DNA from: Capsicum annuum
Taxonomy: Eukaryota > Streptophyta > Magnoliopsida > Solanales > Solanaceae
Assembly: GCF_002878395.1 (NCBI RefSeq)
Contig: NC_061114.1
Span: 167,803,911-167,867,910, forward strand
Length of the DNA: 64,000 bases
Direction: 5' to 3'
In this document: piece by piece, positions 10,619 through 21,638 of the stretch
Layout: every line of letters begins with the position of its first letter
Numbering within the stretch: the first letter of the stretch is position 1
Program-made: the position numbers and the translations under genes
Notes under the pieces: model-generated
The model's input: only the letters and a program-made list of their open reading frames with translations
Told to the model about the DNA's origin: nothing
Database searches by the model: none

Positions 10619-13600
10619 ATGACTCCTAAAAAACAAGAAACCGAATCAAGTCCAAGTAAAGGAATAAGTGCAGCAGCTCAGCTACATCCACCAATCTATA
10701 AGCTTGCTTTACAAGCGTTATCTCAATCAGGAGTAGAAGATAATGAACATGGGGAGGAGGAATGTATCAAAAGAGATGATCCAAATGCTAATAGCCCTTC
10801 CGCCTAAGAGTTGGTCAAAACCTTCAGCATTGATCGTTATCCCATGAGAATGCAGTGCAATAGTGACACAGATTTAATAGGTCATTTCGTGGTTAAGTCA
10901 GCTATGGGAAAATCTTTTGATGCCTTCTGAAAAATACTTCAAGAACAAAATTGGATGCTTATTTCAGGGAAAGCTTCTTTGGGCAATATCTTGATTTGCC
11001 GGAGGACAAAAATGCTCGTTTCCAGATAAAAATGGTATACGATTTTGTCAAGCATAGGTTGATGTATGAACACAAAGATAAGATGGATGATGTGTGGATA
11101 AATTACTGTGGGATGCCTTTTTGTTTCTGCTGGAAGAAGTTTTCCATAGTTACTGGACTAAAATGTTATCCTCTTTCTTCTTCTTAAGTTATACCTACTC
11201 AGACCTTAAAAAACCACCCCGCACACCCAAAAAGGGAAAGGCAAGTCGAGTGATGATGAGGACCTGGTGTCCATTGTTGGTCCAAGCTTCAAAAATAAAA
11301 TTTGATATAAGCGTTTAAAGGTAAAGGACTCTCAAAGAAGCACAAGCAATCATTGTACTTGGCTTGGTTTGTACATAATATTCTTTGGGCGAGAGACGTT
11401 AACAACAACATAAGCCTTAGTTTAATAAATCTCTCAGAGGATCTTGAGGCGTTTAACAACTATCCTTGAGGTTATGATAGCTTTAAAATGACTGTCAAAT
11501 ATTTGTTGACTTCGTTATTGACAAAGATAGTCAACTTATATGGCTTTCCATAGGCCTTCATGGTAAATATTTCTTTTATCATGATATGATTCATTTTTCT
11601 ATTTAATAATGCTTTTGATTTATTAGTGTTATGTTATAGGCTTGGGCATTTGAAGCCATTCCTTATTTGAGACAACAAGTGAACTACTAGGAAAAAGTTT
11701 CCTGTCCAAGAATCCTGAGATGGTTGTCGGCCAAAACTGATAAAAATACAAAATTTCTTGATCTTTTCAATCCTCCAAAGGAAACAGTAAGTCCAATTCT
11801 AATCAAGTTTTTGTTTTAATTAATGATTATTTTAAATGATTTCATCATCATTCTAATATTTGTACTGATTTATTTTAGATTGTCCATATAAGGCTTGTTT
11901 AGACCAATCGAGAATTAAAGATGCCATTTTTTCTTACTTTACGGTTTGTGCAAACTTTATCGGACCCTAAGGTCATTGATGGAATAAAAATAGAATTATT
12001 TAGAGCAACAACCATCACAAGAAAAATAATTTTAGAGGGTGGACTTATTGCTGTTGATGATGGTAGTGGTGGTGGTGCTGCTGTTGGGTCTAATGATGCT
12101 CCTCTTACAGTTTTTGAAATAACAAACCATTATGATTATGATCATACTGGTTGTACAAATTTTTTTCCAGATTTTTCCACATCTAGCGACTGTGATTAAT
12201 GTTATTAATGCACTAACTGCTTCTATAAAGAAAATGACATATAAGAGGGGTGTCATTCCATCACCGAGAATTTCATATCCATACACTCCACTAGAGATCA
12301 AGGTGGCTAAGAGAAGAAGGAAAGATATTTCCTAGGCATCATTAAGCATTGAAAAAATCAAAATTGCAATGCTTCTGTCTTTGTCTTATACCGTTGTTCA
12401 GTATGCAAGGGCTATAAGAGAGCAGCATGAGTTGAGGAAGGTGAGTGTACATCATCTATTCCAACAAACAAATAGACACATATCTATTTCAACAGATGAT
12501 ACATTTGCTGAAAATTATCAAACAAATATATACATTTGTTGCAACTGTTGTCTAACCTGTTGCATCAGATGCGTTATCTGTTGCAACAGATGAGTCTTAT
12601 GTTGCAACAAATGAGTCATCTATTCAAAATTATTATACTTCTCTGATTTACCTGTTTGAATTTGTCCCAATAGATGATCCATCTGTTGCAACATAAGACT
12701 AATCTATTACACCAAATGGACAATCTATTGTATATCTGTAATTAGTATTGACAATTTCTGGCTTTTCAGGTGGATGTCACAGTAGAAGCTACTGCTGAAG
12801 AGCACAATATCATAGTTGATAATCTATTAACTGTTTCCAAAGAAGAAGAAAAAGTTGAGTCTATCGGTTCGGGAGAACGGAAGAACTACCCATTTGAAGG
12901 GTTCAACTATTTAGAATAGATTGTCGATGGGCTGTTAAAGAATCATGTCGGCAGGTACATAAATCAATTTTAATGATATTGGTTTATACAACTCTTGTTG
13001 TAAGAACATTACATTGACACATATAAATCATCATATAGAAAATAAAAGGATGAACACTACAACGTGAACGGATCGAGTCTTGGTTTTGATATGTTCGACT
13101 TTGTTATTGCACATCCCGAAATGAAGAATTGATTCTATTTGATGTCACAACCCCAAACTTGCTGGAATAATGAGATTTAAATGACACACATATTACTATT
13201 AATTAATGCTTTATTTAATTGCATCTACATATTATTTTTTTCATCACGTAATTCAAAATACTTGATAATATGTGCAGCACATCAATGTCATTTTTTACTA
13301 CCTCCGAAAAAAGATCAAGTTGCAAACATAAGAACAATATAGATATACGACAGGTAATTATTTGTACAAGTTTACATCAATAATGCCTACGATAGGTGTT
13401 GTCAACAATAGCTGGAAGTTTTCCGAAATGAGGAATGCTTAATCAACATCATCAAAGGTTTTAGCATTCCAACTGGCTTACCTTGGCATTTGGTCGATGA
13501 AGTGTACATCCCAATCAATTATGGTGATGAATTCCATTAGATGTTGGCTGTCACCATTCTAAAAGAGAGGCGCATCCCAGTTTATGACTAAATGTCGCGA

Positions 13601-14116
13601 AGCAGGCGTTCTTGGCCATCATCTAGATACAAAAACTGGCCAACATATTGCCTACTTACCTTGATAGTAGTGGCTTTTTGGACCAAAAGTTTCGTACTGA
13701 TTGGTCGATGATTGAAGCATACCGGGATAAAATAGGTAATCCATTTGATGTACAATATGTTGATGGAATCGCTCAATAAACCATTGGTATCCTGTAAATT
13801 TAAGTGTCTTGATTTAGTTTCATTTCACAAATTTTATAATGCTTGCATGAACTACAAGATATTGATTATATTTTTTTTAAAATGCAGGATTGCAATTTTT
13901 TTTGTTACCGCGTACACCGAGTGTTTGAGTGATGGATTACAAGTACCAAATGATTAAATTGATGCCGGATTACTCCTCAAAAGATATGCTACTCTTTTAT
14001 GGAAATACGGAGAAGTGAAAGCTCAGAATCCATACGCAAGCGACATTAAAGATCCATGATGACCAAACCTGAATTCTGCAGCACCGGATGAGGAACAACT
14101 TGTCCATATTGACTAG
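10619..14116 (+). pseudogene. DUF1985-Ulp1 (C48 cysteine protease-like) pseudogene, plus copy
   Basis: The gene is of the plant family joining DUF1985 to a Ulp1/SENP-like C48 peptidase; functional relatives cleave SUMO conjugates, but many plant copies are transposon-borne (KAONASHI-type MULEs). From the ATG at 10,619 come a Ser/Pro-rich start, then DUF1985 (FFGQYLDLPEDKNARFQ, DDVWINYCGMPFCF, KFSIVTGLKCYP). Exons can be followed with splice-like borders: to 11,562; 11,640-11,786; 11,879-12,440 (FFLTLRFVQTLSDPKVIDG, a Gly-rich patch, YPYTPLEIK); 12,770-12,954 (VDVTVEATAEEHN); about 13,037-13,160; about 13,277 on. The peptidase has the His (13,535), the Asp of VYD (13,586) and the Cys of DC (13,891). 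Stops include four Trp codons turned to TGA/TAG (11,467; 11,551; 13,130; 13,538), and a T-run frameshift follows the Cys. No transposase is seen. Confidence 0.8.
12450..12725. repeat. AACAGATG-type minisatellite inside an intron of the plus Ulp1-like copy
   Basis: Units such as TGTTGCAACAGATGAGTC and ATCTGTTGCAACA lie between a GTGAGT donor at 12,441 and a TTTTCAG acceptor at 12,767-12,769. The array fills most of the 329-base intron. The central unit CTGTTGCAACAG is a perfect palindrome. Confidence 0.85.
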
Positions 14117-14339
14117 ATCTTTATAGCATGAGTTCGCCGATGTAATAACCTATCCTCCTTGGTTTAACTTATAGATTTATTTTTAGAGTGGATCATTTAT
14201 ACCCCTAATGATTTTTTTATATTTCATTTATTTTTTGAGTTATTTCATGTAATTTTCGAAGGCCTCAATTTATTTTTGCTATCTATGAATATAATTTAAT
14301 CCTTGCTTTTGAACATGTTAATTGAAATGGAATACTAGA

Positions 14340-15180
14340 TTCACATATCGCAACAGATAATACACCTGCTGCAACAGACGACATATCTTATCAAATAGAT
14401 TTAGACATATGTTGCAACATGAGATGCAATATGTAGGTCATCTGTTGGAAATAATATAACAGGTCTTTCTATTCTTGATTTTTTCCAATAGATTACATAT
14501 CAGTTACAATAGATAGATTATATGTTGCAACATATTGGATATTTTTTATGACAGACAGACTGGGAAACATCTGCGTAATGCAACAGATAACCAATCTATT
14601 CTAACAGATAATCAATCTATCACAATAGGTACTATATATATTACAACAGATATACTATCTGATGCATTATAAAAATTCAACTTTCGGCAGACGTTAAAAT
14701 TATTGCCACTACATGTAAAGTGAGGTGGGTTAAAATAAAAAATTATATTCGTGTTCATCTCCGTCTATGTATATATTCTTCTTTATACACGGGCTCCAAC
14801 CATTTAGTTAGGTCATCTGCTGGAAATTATATAATAGGTATTTTTACTTTCTTGATTTATTCCAACAAATTACCTATCAGTTGTAACAAATAGATTATGT
14901 GTTGCAACAGATTGTATATCTGTTGCGATAGACAGATTGGGGAACATCTGCATAATGAAATAGATGACTAACCTATTCCAATAGATAATCAATCTGTCAC
15001 AACAAGTATTATATCTGTTACAACATATATAAAATCTATTGCATTATATAAATTCAACTTGGACAGACATAAAAATTACTGCCACTACATATAAAGTAAA
15101 GTGGCTTGAAATGAAAAATTATTATCGTGTTCATTTTCGTCTTTGTACATATTCTTCTTTATACACGGGCTCCAACCATT
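14340..15180. repeat. Tandem direct duplication of minisatellite plus Ulp1-like 3' end
   Basis: Two consecutive blocks, about 14,340-14,815 and about 14,816-15,180, have the same order: an AACAGAT-type minisatellite, then GCCACTACAT(G/A)TAAAGT, then a reverse-strand coding tail ending ACACGGGCTCCAACCATTTAGTTAG. The right block is the true C-terminal end of the minus Ulp1-like copy. The left block carries a detached second copy of that tail (LTKWLEPVYKEEY on the minus strand). The intergenic space between the two tail-to-tail pseudogenes consists of this duplication. Confidence 0.8.
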
Positions 15181-15999
15181 TAGTTAGTATCCCATAAGCC
15201 CAGACCCAATTCATCTTTCCCACAACTGCATAGCATATACCGGTCATTTCTGTTCCTGTCAGCAAACACTTGATGTATGCAAGTGAGTACGACCCGGATA
15301 CTGTACATTCTATTTCTTCGAAGCTGGATGTTCTTATTTCGACCTTCAAAAACCCATGATTCCTTCATCAAGAGTTCCATCGGCAAATGATCCATCAGCT
15401 TACTTTGCATTAACAACTTAGACAACAACTTCAACAGTGGCTGCATGTGGGTTAAAAACATGTCCTCATTCAAGACAGGTAAGTTGCAGTCATAAACCTT
15501 AATCTTTCCCTCGTAGAGTTGTATCTCAACAGTGAGAAAATATTTGAATTCTATGTTCATGACTGCAAGGATTCTCTTTGCCTTGGTCTAACTCTTGCCG
15601 TGTGGATATGGGCTTTTTTCTCCTATTGAAAAGCAGAAACTAACTTATCAAATCCTATTGGAAAGCAAAAACTAACTTATCAAATTACATCTTTATCCTA
15701 TTGGAAACCAAAAACTAACTTATCAAATCACTGGACACCAGTACCAGCTAGCTCACGGAGATCATCGTATCTATCCTTGAAATTATTATAGGAAGTTGAG
15801 GTCCATTATCCTATCAGTAGCCATAAGCATCCGGGTACGCTAATTGCCTGCCCCTCATGAGGCAGAGAATTTCATCAACATACTGTGGTATAGTAAGATA
15901 ATTTTTAAATAGGTTGGTAATTGTAAAGAGTAAAAACACAATGGAAAGAACCTATTGTAGAGGGTTCTCTGAATCAGTTCACAAATTACCCAGCTAACA

Positions 16000-16070
16000 C
16001 AACTTATGCAACAGATATGTATTATGTTACAACAGAAAACCAAGCAATTGCAAAACATTATACATCTACT
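16000..16070. repeat. Short AACAGAT-type repeat patch in an intron of the minus Ulp1-like copy
   Basis: A few units (TGCAACAGATATGTATTATGTTACAACAG and similar) lie just downstream, in gene sense, of the exon ending at 16,066. Confidence 0.6.
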
Positions 16071-17039
16071 GCGTAGATTCTTCTTTATGGATTAGATTGG
16101 AAGGATAGGTTTGCAAAAATAAACTTACATTGTCCTCATACCACTCACACATATTTGTCATATTAGTGAAGTCTTTGGCGGCAAATGAATGCATGGTGTA
16201 TTCTTTTTGAACCTTCATTTTGCCATTCATGATTTCTTCCAGTTTCTTCTTCTTCTTCTTCTCCTTGCCAAGTGCCGTGAATATGTCCACCTTATTCAGC
16301 GGCCCCTGAACTTCATCAACTTTTGGTGCGGAAGGAGTTGCAATTTTTTCTATTTTCAGAATGGAGAGAATTTGTCTAATTTTTTTTCTCTTCATCCTAA
16401 CTGCCACTATAGGAATGAATAGCTCCCTCACCTTGTTAGATGGTATGACACCCTTCCTAGATTTTAACTCCTCGAAAGCTTCAGCAATAACCTCTAGATT
16501 TTTAAGGAGTTTATCCTCTCTGTCCTTGCACACTTTGTATTTACAATAAGAACATGACGGTAAAGGGGTGAGAGGGACCATTGTAAGGGTGGAAGGGACT
16601 GGTGTAGGGGTGAGAAGGACCTGTGAATAGGTGTTTTCAAATGTATTTATTTTTTGCTGAGCACCAACATGCTTATAATCATGACTGGCAGCAGCAGCAA
16701 TATCAGGATGGCTGCCACTATCATCATCAACTTCTCCAGCAACACCCCTAGAAGAAGCACCCGAATCTATTGCAGTTTGAGGTTGGTCGTGAAGAGCTTT
16801 AATATTAGGCTGACCTTGCCTAACTGCTTTTCTTATGGATGTTGCTCCAGCCAATTCCTTCTTTATTAACTCTATCATTGGGTCTTTTTTGTATCAACAA
16901 GACCTAGAGTTAGAAAAGAAGTAATCCCCAACTCATCAATGGTAGGCACGATCCAAGGATGCATAAACTATAAAAAAGATAGGAGGCATTTAAATCATAT
17001 AATAATAATTTTTAGTCATTTGGGTTACATGTTAACATA

Positions 17040-17335
17040 GCCAACTTATGCAATAGATGATCTAGCTGCCATAACAGTTGATCTGTATGTCACAACAAAT
17101 TGACAATATATTGCATCAGATTACCCATTTGTTGTATAATTTGTAGTAGATGGGTAATCTATTGAGTCGGGTTCAGAGAGCCAGAGCAATAGATGGTTAA
17201 TATATTACGAAATATGGATCGTCTGTCATAACAGATTACCAATCTGTTGCACTAGTTGCAGTTGATGGGTAGTTTATTGCAACAGACGATTTATCTGTTG
17301 TAATAGATAGAACAACTGTTTCAATATCTTTCTTT
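17040..17335. repeat. AACAGAT-type minisatellite in an intron of the minus Ulp1-like copy
   Basis: Units such as GCAATAGATGATCTAGCTG, AACAGATTACCAATCTGTTGC and AACAGACGATTTATCTGTTG lie between the exons at 16,878-16,066 and 17,529-17,380. They correspond to the intron-borne arrays of the plus copy, but unit order and spacing differ. Confidence 0.8.
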
Positions 17336-18679
17336 GAGAGAAATTATTTTAGTTGAAAGAAGATGTACTGCATCATCTAAAAGGTTAAATAGATCAGCCT
17401 CCTGCTCCTTGATATTTTTATGCTGCCCTTTGCTGCTGCCAACCACCTAAGGATCCTTAGATGAGAATCCTTATTTGGGTAATCCTTGAACTTCTTTCGG
17501 AGCGGAAGAATGGCTTCACATGCCCAAGCCTAAAAAATATAAATAGGAAGCAAGAAAAAAAAGTCATAATAACTATAACTATATTCAATATAAATTAATG
17601 GATGAGTAAAAATAGTGATTAATTTTACCATGAAAGCCCAAGGAAAGCCGTATAATATGATCGTCCTTGTGGATAACTTTGTCAGTAAATATTCGATAGT
17701 CAAGTAGTAGCTGTCATATCCCCAGGGATAATTGTTAAATTTGTCAAAATCCTCAGCAAGCGCCAATAAATCATCTTCTATGACTTTCCTGATGTCTCTT
17801 ACCAATAGAACGAAATGGAAAACCAAACTAAGCACAATTTCTCCCTGTAGTGCTTTGGTATGTCTTTATCCTTGAGGTCTGCCATCAAATCCTCTGCTTT
17901 GTAGTTACTACGTCCAATAATGCCCAACAACCCATCTTTTTTCCCCTTATATTTGTTGGACCCTTTGTGGGGTGTTTCCTTGATGAGAGGGTTTTTTGGA
18001 TGATCACATCTCAAGTCCGTCACTATGGCAAACTTTTTCAACCCAAAACAAACTAGCATGCCACAATAGTTGATCCAGATTTCATACATCTTTTTTCTCC
18101 CACCTTCAAATCTTTATCATCCCCCGCGTATTTGATCCTGCGCTTGAGAAGACCATATACTATGCTCATTGGGAAACCGAGAGTGCAGTCCTTAGGTAAC
18201 TTAAGAAAGTATGCAAAATAGCTCTTGTAAAAATGTTCGTCTATGTTTTCATTCTTCATAATTCTCCTTAATTCATAAAAATGTTTTCCCAACTGACATT
18301 TAAGTACAAGATTACTAGTTACTTTGTCAGGCTTATCCATTGGCATCACAACTCAAAACCTGTCGATATTAATGATTTTGATAGGATATTGCTGGGATTT
18401 CGATATTAATTCACGCTCCATTGGTGAGAAGGAGTTATCACTTTCCTCAACTTCATTTTGCTCTAATTGAGATTGTTCTGGATGTTCCTCCTAATCTATC
18501 TGTACTCTAGCCATTTTTGTTGGGTTGTCAAAAGTTGATCCACTTTCAGTTTCCTTTCTTTTGGGAGACATCTTTTAATTACAAGTAATAGAAAAACAAA
18601 AAATACATTGCATTTGATCTCTGCATAGTTTAAACAAAAAAGGTAAGACAAATTTCAATAAATTATTCTATGCCACAAT

Positions 18680-18790
18680 ACAACAAAATTCTCCAACGGA
18701 TAACCCATCAGTTGGAACTGATGTGGAATCTGTTTGAAGACCTATTTAATATCTCCTAACAGATCTTCCACCTGTTACAATAGATGGACC
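18680..18790. repeat. Short minisatellite patch upstream of the minus copy coding start
   Basis: CAACGGATAACCCATCAGTTGGAAC and CTGTTACAATAGATG-like units lie between the first coding exon (18,571) and the leader. They occupy the same place as the 93-bp array of the plus copy but are far shorter. Confidence 0.6.
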
Positions 18791-19048
18791 GCCAACACCA
18801 TAACTAATTCCAGCACCAATGCCACCAAGACCACCACCAATACCAACACTAAGACCACCGACACCACCACTGAAAACACAAATACCGACACCAATAACAA
18901 CACCGTCCAATAATACCACGACAGTCAACAAAACACTGAGACAAAATCTAGGGTTTACTCGGGTGCTTCCTACTTTTTTAGCCTCAAAACTCAAAATTGT
19001 TAACCTATTCTCGAAGATAATACAACTAAAAGTTTTCTTTTTCATCAT
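18746..19048 (-). CDS. Gly/Val-rich hypothetical ORF with a hydrophobic segment
   Basis: A 100-codon minus-strand frame starts with Lys-rich residues (MMKKKTF). It has a hydrophobic run at residues 38-55 (LSVLLTVVVLLDGVVIGVG) and then short Gly repeats (GGVGGLSVGIGGGLGGIGAG). It lies between the leader at about 19,080-19,400 and the coding start of the minus Ulp1-like copy at 18,571, on the same strand, so it may be an extra 5' exon of that locus or a captured glycine-rich protein fragment. The simple composition means it may also be chance. No function can be given. Confidence 0.3.
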   Translation of the reverse strand: MMKKKTFSCIIFENRLTILSFEAKKVGSTRVNPRFCLSVLLTVVVLLDGVVIGVGICVFSGGVGGLSVGIGGGLGGIGAGISYGVGGPSIVTGGRSVRRY

Positions 19049-19079
19049 TAACTAAAAATCCCTAATTTTTAGAATAAAT

Positions 19080-19440
19080 AAAAAATGTAGACATCTTCTT
19101 GAACTCTGTTACCTGCGAAGATGGAGAAAACAATCGATACAAGCGAGAGTGAAGTGAAAAATAACAACTATGTAGTCAAAAATGGGAAGAAAATCAATTT
19201 GTTTTGAAGGGTTGAGCAATATGTTGAGTAGTTGTTTTCTATATTGTTGATAAAGAGAGAGAGAGGAGCGAGAACTTGAGATTTGAAATGAGGAAAAGTT
19301 TTTCCTATAAATAGATGATTTGTATGGGTTAATTTGTAATTTTGAAAAAGAAAGACAAGTTTTGAAATTATTAATTTGGATTGAATTGATCTTAATTAAT
19401 TTTTAAAATTTTAAAAGATGTAGTTTTTAAAATAATAAGT
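19080..19440 (-). promoter_or_regulatory. Leader and promoter-like segment of the minus Ulp1-like locus
   Basis: On the minus strand a TATTTATAGG box (about 19,312-19,303) is followed by a pyrimidine patch (CTCCTCTCTCTCTCT, about 19,270-19,255) and, near 19,115, TTCGCAGGTAAC, which could be a leader exon end with a splice donor. The part at 19,320-19,400 matches 600-660 inverted. The segment abuts the 176-bp satellite array at about 19,437, which may mark the end of the mobile unit carrying the pseudogene. Confidence 0.4.
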
Positions 19441-19749
19441 TAATGAGAACTCATTTTAACTCAGTGTGATTGATTGACGACCCGGGTCAGGATGAATGCA
19501 ATACCAACACCATGCAATTGCAATGATTCAATTGAAATTTTTGTTGACCCTATGAGCTCATTCATCCCTAGTTCCACCTAAATTAATTTAGGTACTATTA
19601 ATCTTAACATTAAGTTAATGAGAGGTCATTTTTCAACTCAGAGTGATTGATTGACGACTCGGGTCGATATGAATGCAATACCAACACCATGCAATTGCAA
19701 CGACTCAATTGAAGTTATTGTTGACCCTATGAGCTCATTTATCCCTAGT
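19437..19749. repeat. 176-bp tandem satellite, left part (about 1.8 units)
   Basis: The unit contains GTTAATGAG, a CTCAGAGTGATCGATCGACGA part, GGGATGAACGCAATACCAAC and the perfect palindrome CCTAAATTAATTTAGG. The anchor GTTAATGAG occurs at about 19,438 and 19,614, 176 apart. The array is broken at 19,749 by an LTR retrotransposon and resumes at 24,310. Confidence 0.85.
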
Positions 19750-20400
19750 TTATATGGGAATCATGGGATCGAGACAATCACTAGGAGCCAAGCTTGGGAA
19801 CTACAAAGGCTTCAAGACACGTTTATGAAAATAGATGTACTGGAGCCGCCCAAAGGAGTATATGCATTGAAATATGAGGAATTTCCTTAGGTGTTACAAA
19901 ATACACCAAATCTTTCCACTTTTTCATCCCAAACCCACCCCTTTCATTAAGGGTAGAAGGGTCCTTTCCTCATAGCTTTTGTAATAAACTATTTATAGGA
20001 TCCATTTAGTCTTGATCTCCTTAGTTAGCTTATTTTGAATTAAGATTGTAACATTTAAACACCATTTTCCTCTCAAGAAGAGAGTAGACCGCCAACTTTG
20101 AACATCACAAGTGAAAGGTTCCACTTGTGTTGTAAAATGGCTAGAAATGTGAGTGCTTGAGTGATCCGAGTTCCTCTTGTGTTCGTGTAAGAACTTGGTG
20201 CTTGTTAATTTGATTTGAAGAGGCTTTAGAGTTTGATACAATCTTTAGTTTCTACGTTTCATATTCTCTTTGTGTCAAGTTATCTATCTTCTTTATCTTT
20301 CAAGTTTGTGTTTGTTGTTTCCGCTTGGTGTCTTGTATATGTGGGCTATTTTGTGAGATTGACGACTATATTGTGCTTATTTAGATACCATTTGGTATCA
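19750..20400 (+). repeat. 5' LTR of the 4.56-kb element
   Basis: 651 bases, ending ACCATTTGGTATCA. It matches 23,737-24,309, but the downstream LTR lacks about 90 bases present here (about 20,215-20,305). Its first 140 bases keep a coding pattern (ITRSQAWELQRLQDTFMK) corresponding to the end of the interior ORF that runs into the 3' LTR. Confidence 0.85.
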
Positions 20401-20402
20401 TT

Positions 20403-20412
20403 TGGTATCAGA
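20403..20412 (+). other. tRNA-iMet primer binding site of the 4.56-kb element
   Basis: TGGTATCAGA lies two bases after the LTR end and fits the initiator-tRNA complement. The last eight LTR bases are also TGGTATCA, so the primer-site start is present twice in tandem. Confidence 0.75.
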
Positions 20413-21638
20413 TCCATCATTGATTTTGTTCCCATGAGATCAATCCTGGGCTTGTTCACTTAAAAAATAAAATAAAAGGTGTTGAAAAGCTGAAAAACTC
20501 AAAAATAGTGAAGCTATCTTATTTTTTTTGGTTCTTGGGTGAAATTTTGGTCTTGAATTTTGTGTGTTTTGTGTGTTATAGTGTTAGATATTTTTTCCTA
20601 ACATTATAAGAGGTGTCCCAAATAGAAAATCTCAAAAAAAAGAGTTGTTACCATTTTTGTACCTTGGTAGAGAAATTGTGTCTTGTTTGTGTGTCTTGGT
20701 CGAGATTTGAAGCATAGATTTAGGTGTTATTTTGCTTGTCTTAGTAGTTTAGTGTGTTAGCTTGTTGTTTCCCTAGCACACTTGAGTCTAAGGTCCAATA
20801 TTTGAGCCTTTTTTTAGTGTTGTTGAAGGGTTAGACGACTTGAATATGGTTGTTGTTCATAAGTGTTCTTATTGTTGTTCATAATGTTCTTGACGTGAAT
20901 GATCAATAAAAAGTGTGTTTGATTTTCAAGACAACACCCAAAGAAGCAAATCAACAAAAGACCTGCCAAAAGCTCCCTTACCAAAAGAATGTCAAAACCT
21001 TTTTCAGGAAGAACCAAAAGAGGAAAGGGACAAAGCCCAAGCAAAAAGGTGTTTTTCCATTTTGGTGCAAGTTGATGAAAAGTTTATTGACACCTTTTTG
21101 TCCTTTTAAAAATAGAGTCCAAGGCCTTGTCTTTCATTCCAAAAACTGAAAAGCCTCACCAAACAAACAAAATTAAATCATTCAAGTTGGACAACATCAA
21201 ACATCAACAAAACAACAACACCAAACAACCAAAATAAAAATTATGGGCCACATCAAAAACAAAACTCAAGTCATAGGACCTTCCAAGTTTCTTTCCTTGT
21301 CTCTACTAGTTTTTTTTTATTGACTCCTACACTAGTTGGCAACTACGTAACAACCACTAAGTTGTGAACTAGTTTTTGATTACGTTTTCGTGTCAACGTT
21401 CTTTATGGTGCTTTGTTTGTTTAAAATTCGTAGTTATTCTTGGTTCAAGTTCATACGAAACTTACTTGATTCTTCAAAACCAAAATCCATTATAACTCAA
21501 GAGTAGGCCATTCCCTAAGCACTCAAGGATTGATAGCTGACTTACAACACTTGAAGAATCAAGTGAGGAAGCCAAGGGTGAAGAGTGTGTGAGCATATTT
21601 TGAACTAACATTTTCTTGTTTTATAGGTACAATTGTAA
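20413..21638 (+). other. Untranslated 5' interior of the 4.56-kb element
   Basis: About 1.2 kb with no convincing long frame. It holds AT-rich leader-like sequence and a Lys-rich short frame at 20,913-21,149 that I cannot assign. A long leader before the first ORF is common in plant gypsy-type elements. Confidence 0.4.

Larger units (their letters stand above)
15131..18571 (-). pseudogene. DUF1985-Ulp1 (C48 cysteine protease-like) pseudogene, minus copy
   Basis: It starts at the ATG at 18,571 (MSPKRKETES, cognate with [10 protein letters not shown] of the plus copy). DUF1985 spans about 18,349-17,800 (FAYFLKLPKD, YGLLKRRIKYAGDDKD, EIWINYCGMLVCFGLKKFAIVTD). Further exons lie at about 17,830-17,630 (NNYPWGYDSYYLTIEYLL), 17,529-17,380 (RILRWLAAAKGS) and 16,878-16,066 (270 codons with SYCKYKVCKDREDK, a Lys-rich tract and EYTMHSFAAKDFTNMT). 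The C48 part is at 15,560-15,131: EGKIKVYDCN keeps the Asp, the preceding His position reads Tyr (KYFLTVEI), and the expected A-C-G nucleophile position reads V-S-G, by comparison with the family pattern as I recall it. A frame change near 15,300 splits the last exon. It is probably proteolytically dead. Confidence 0.78.
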
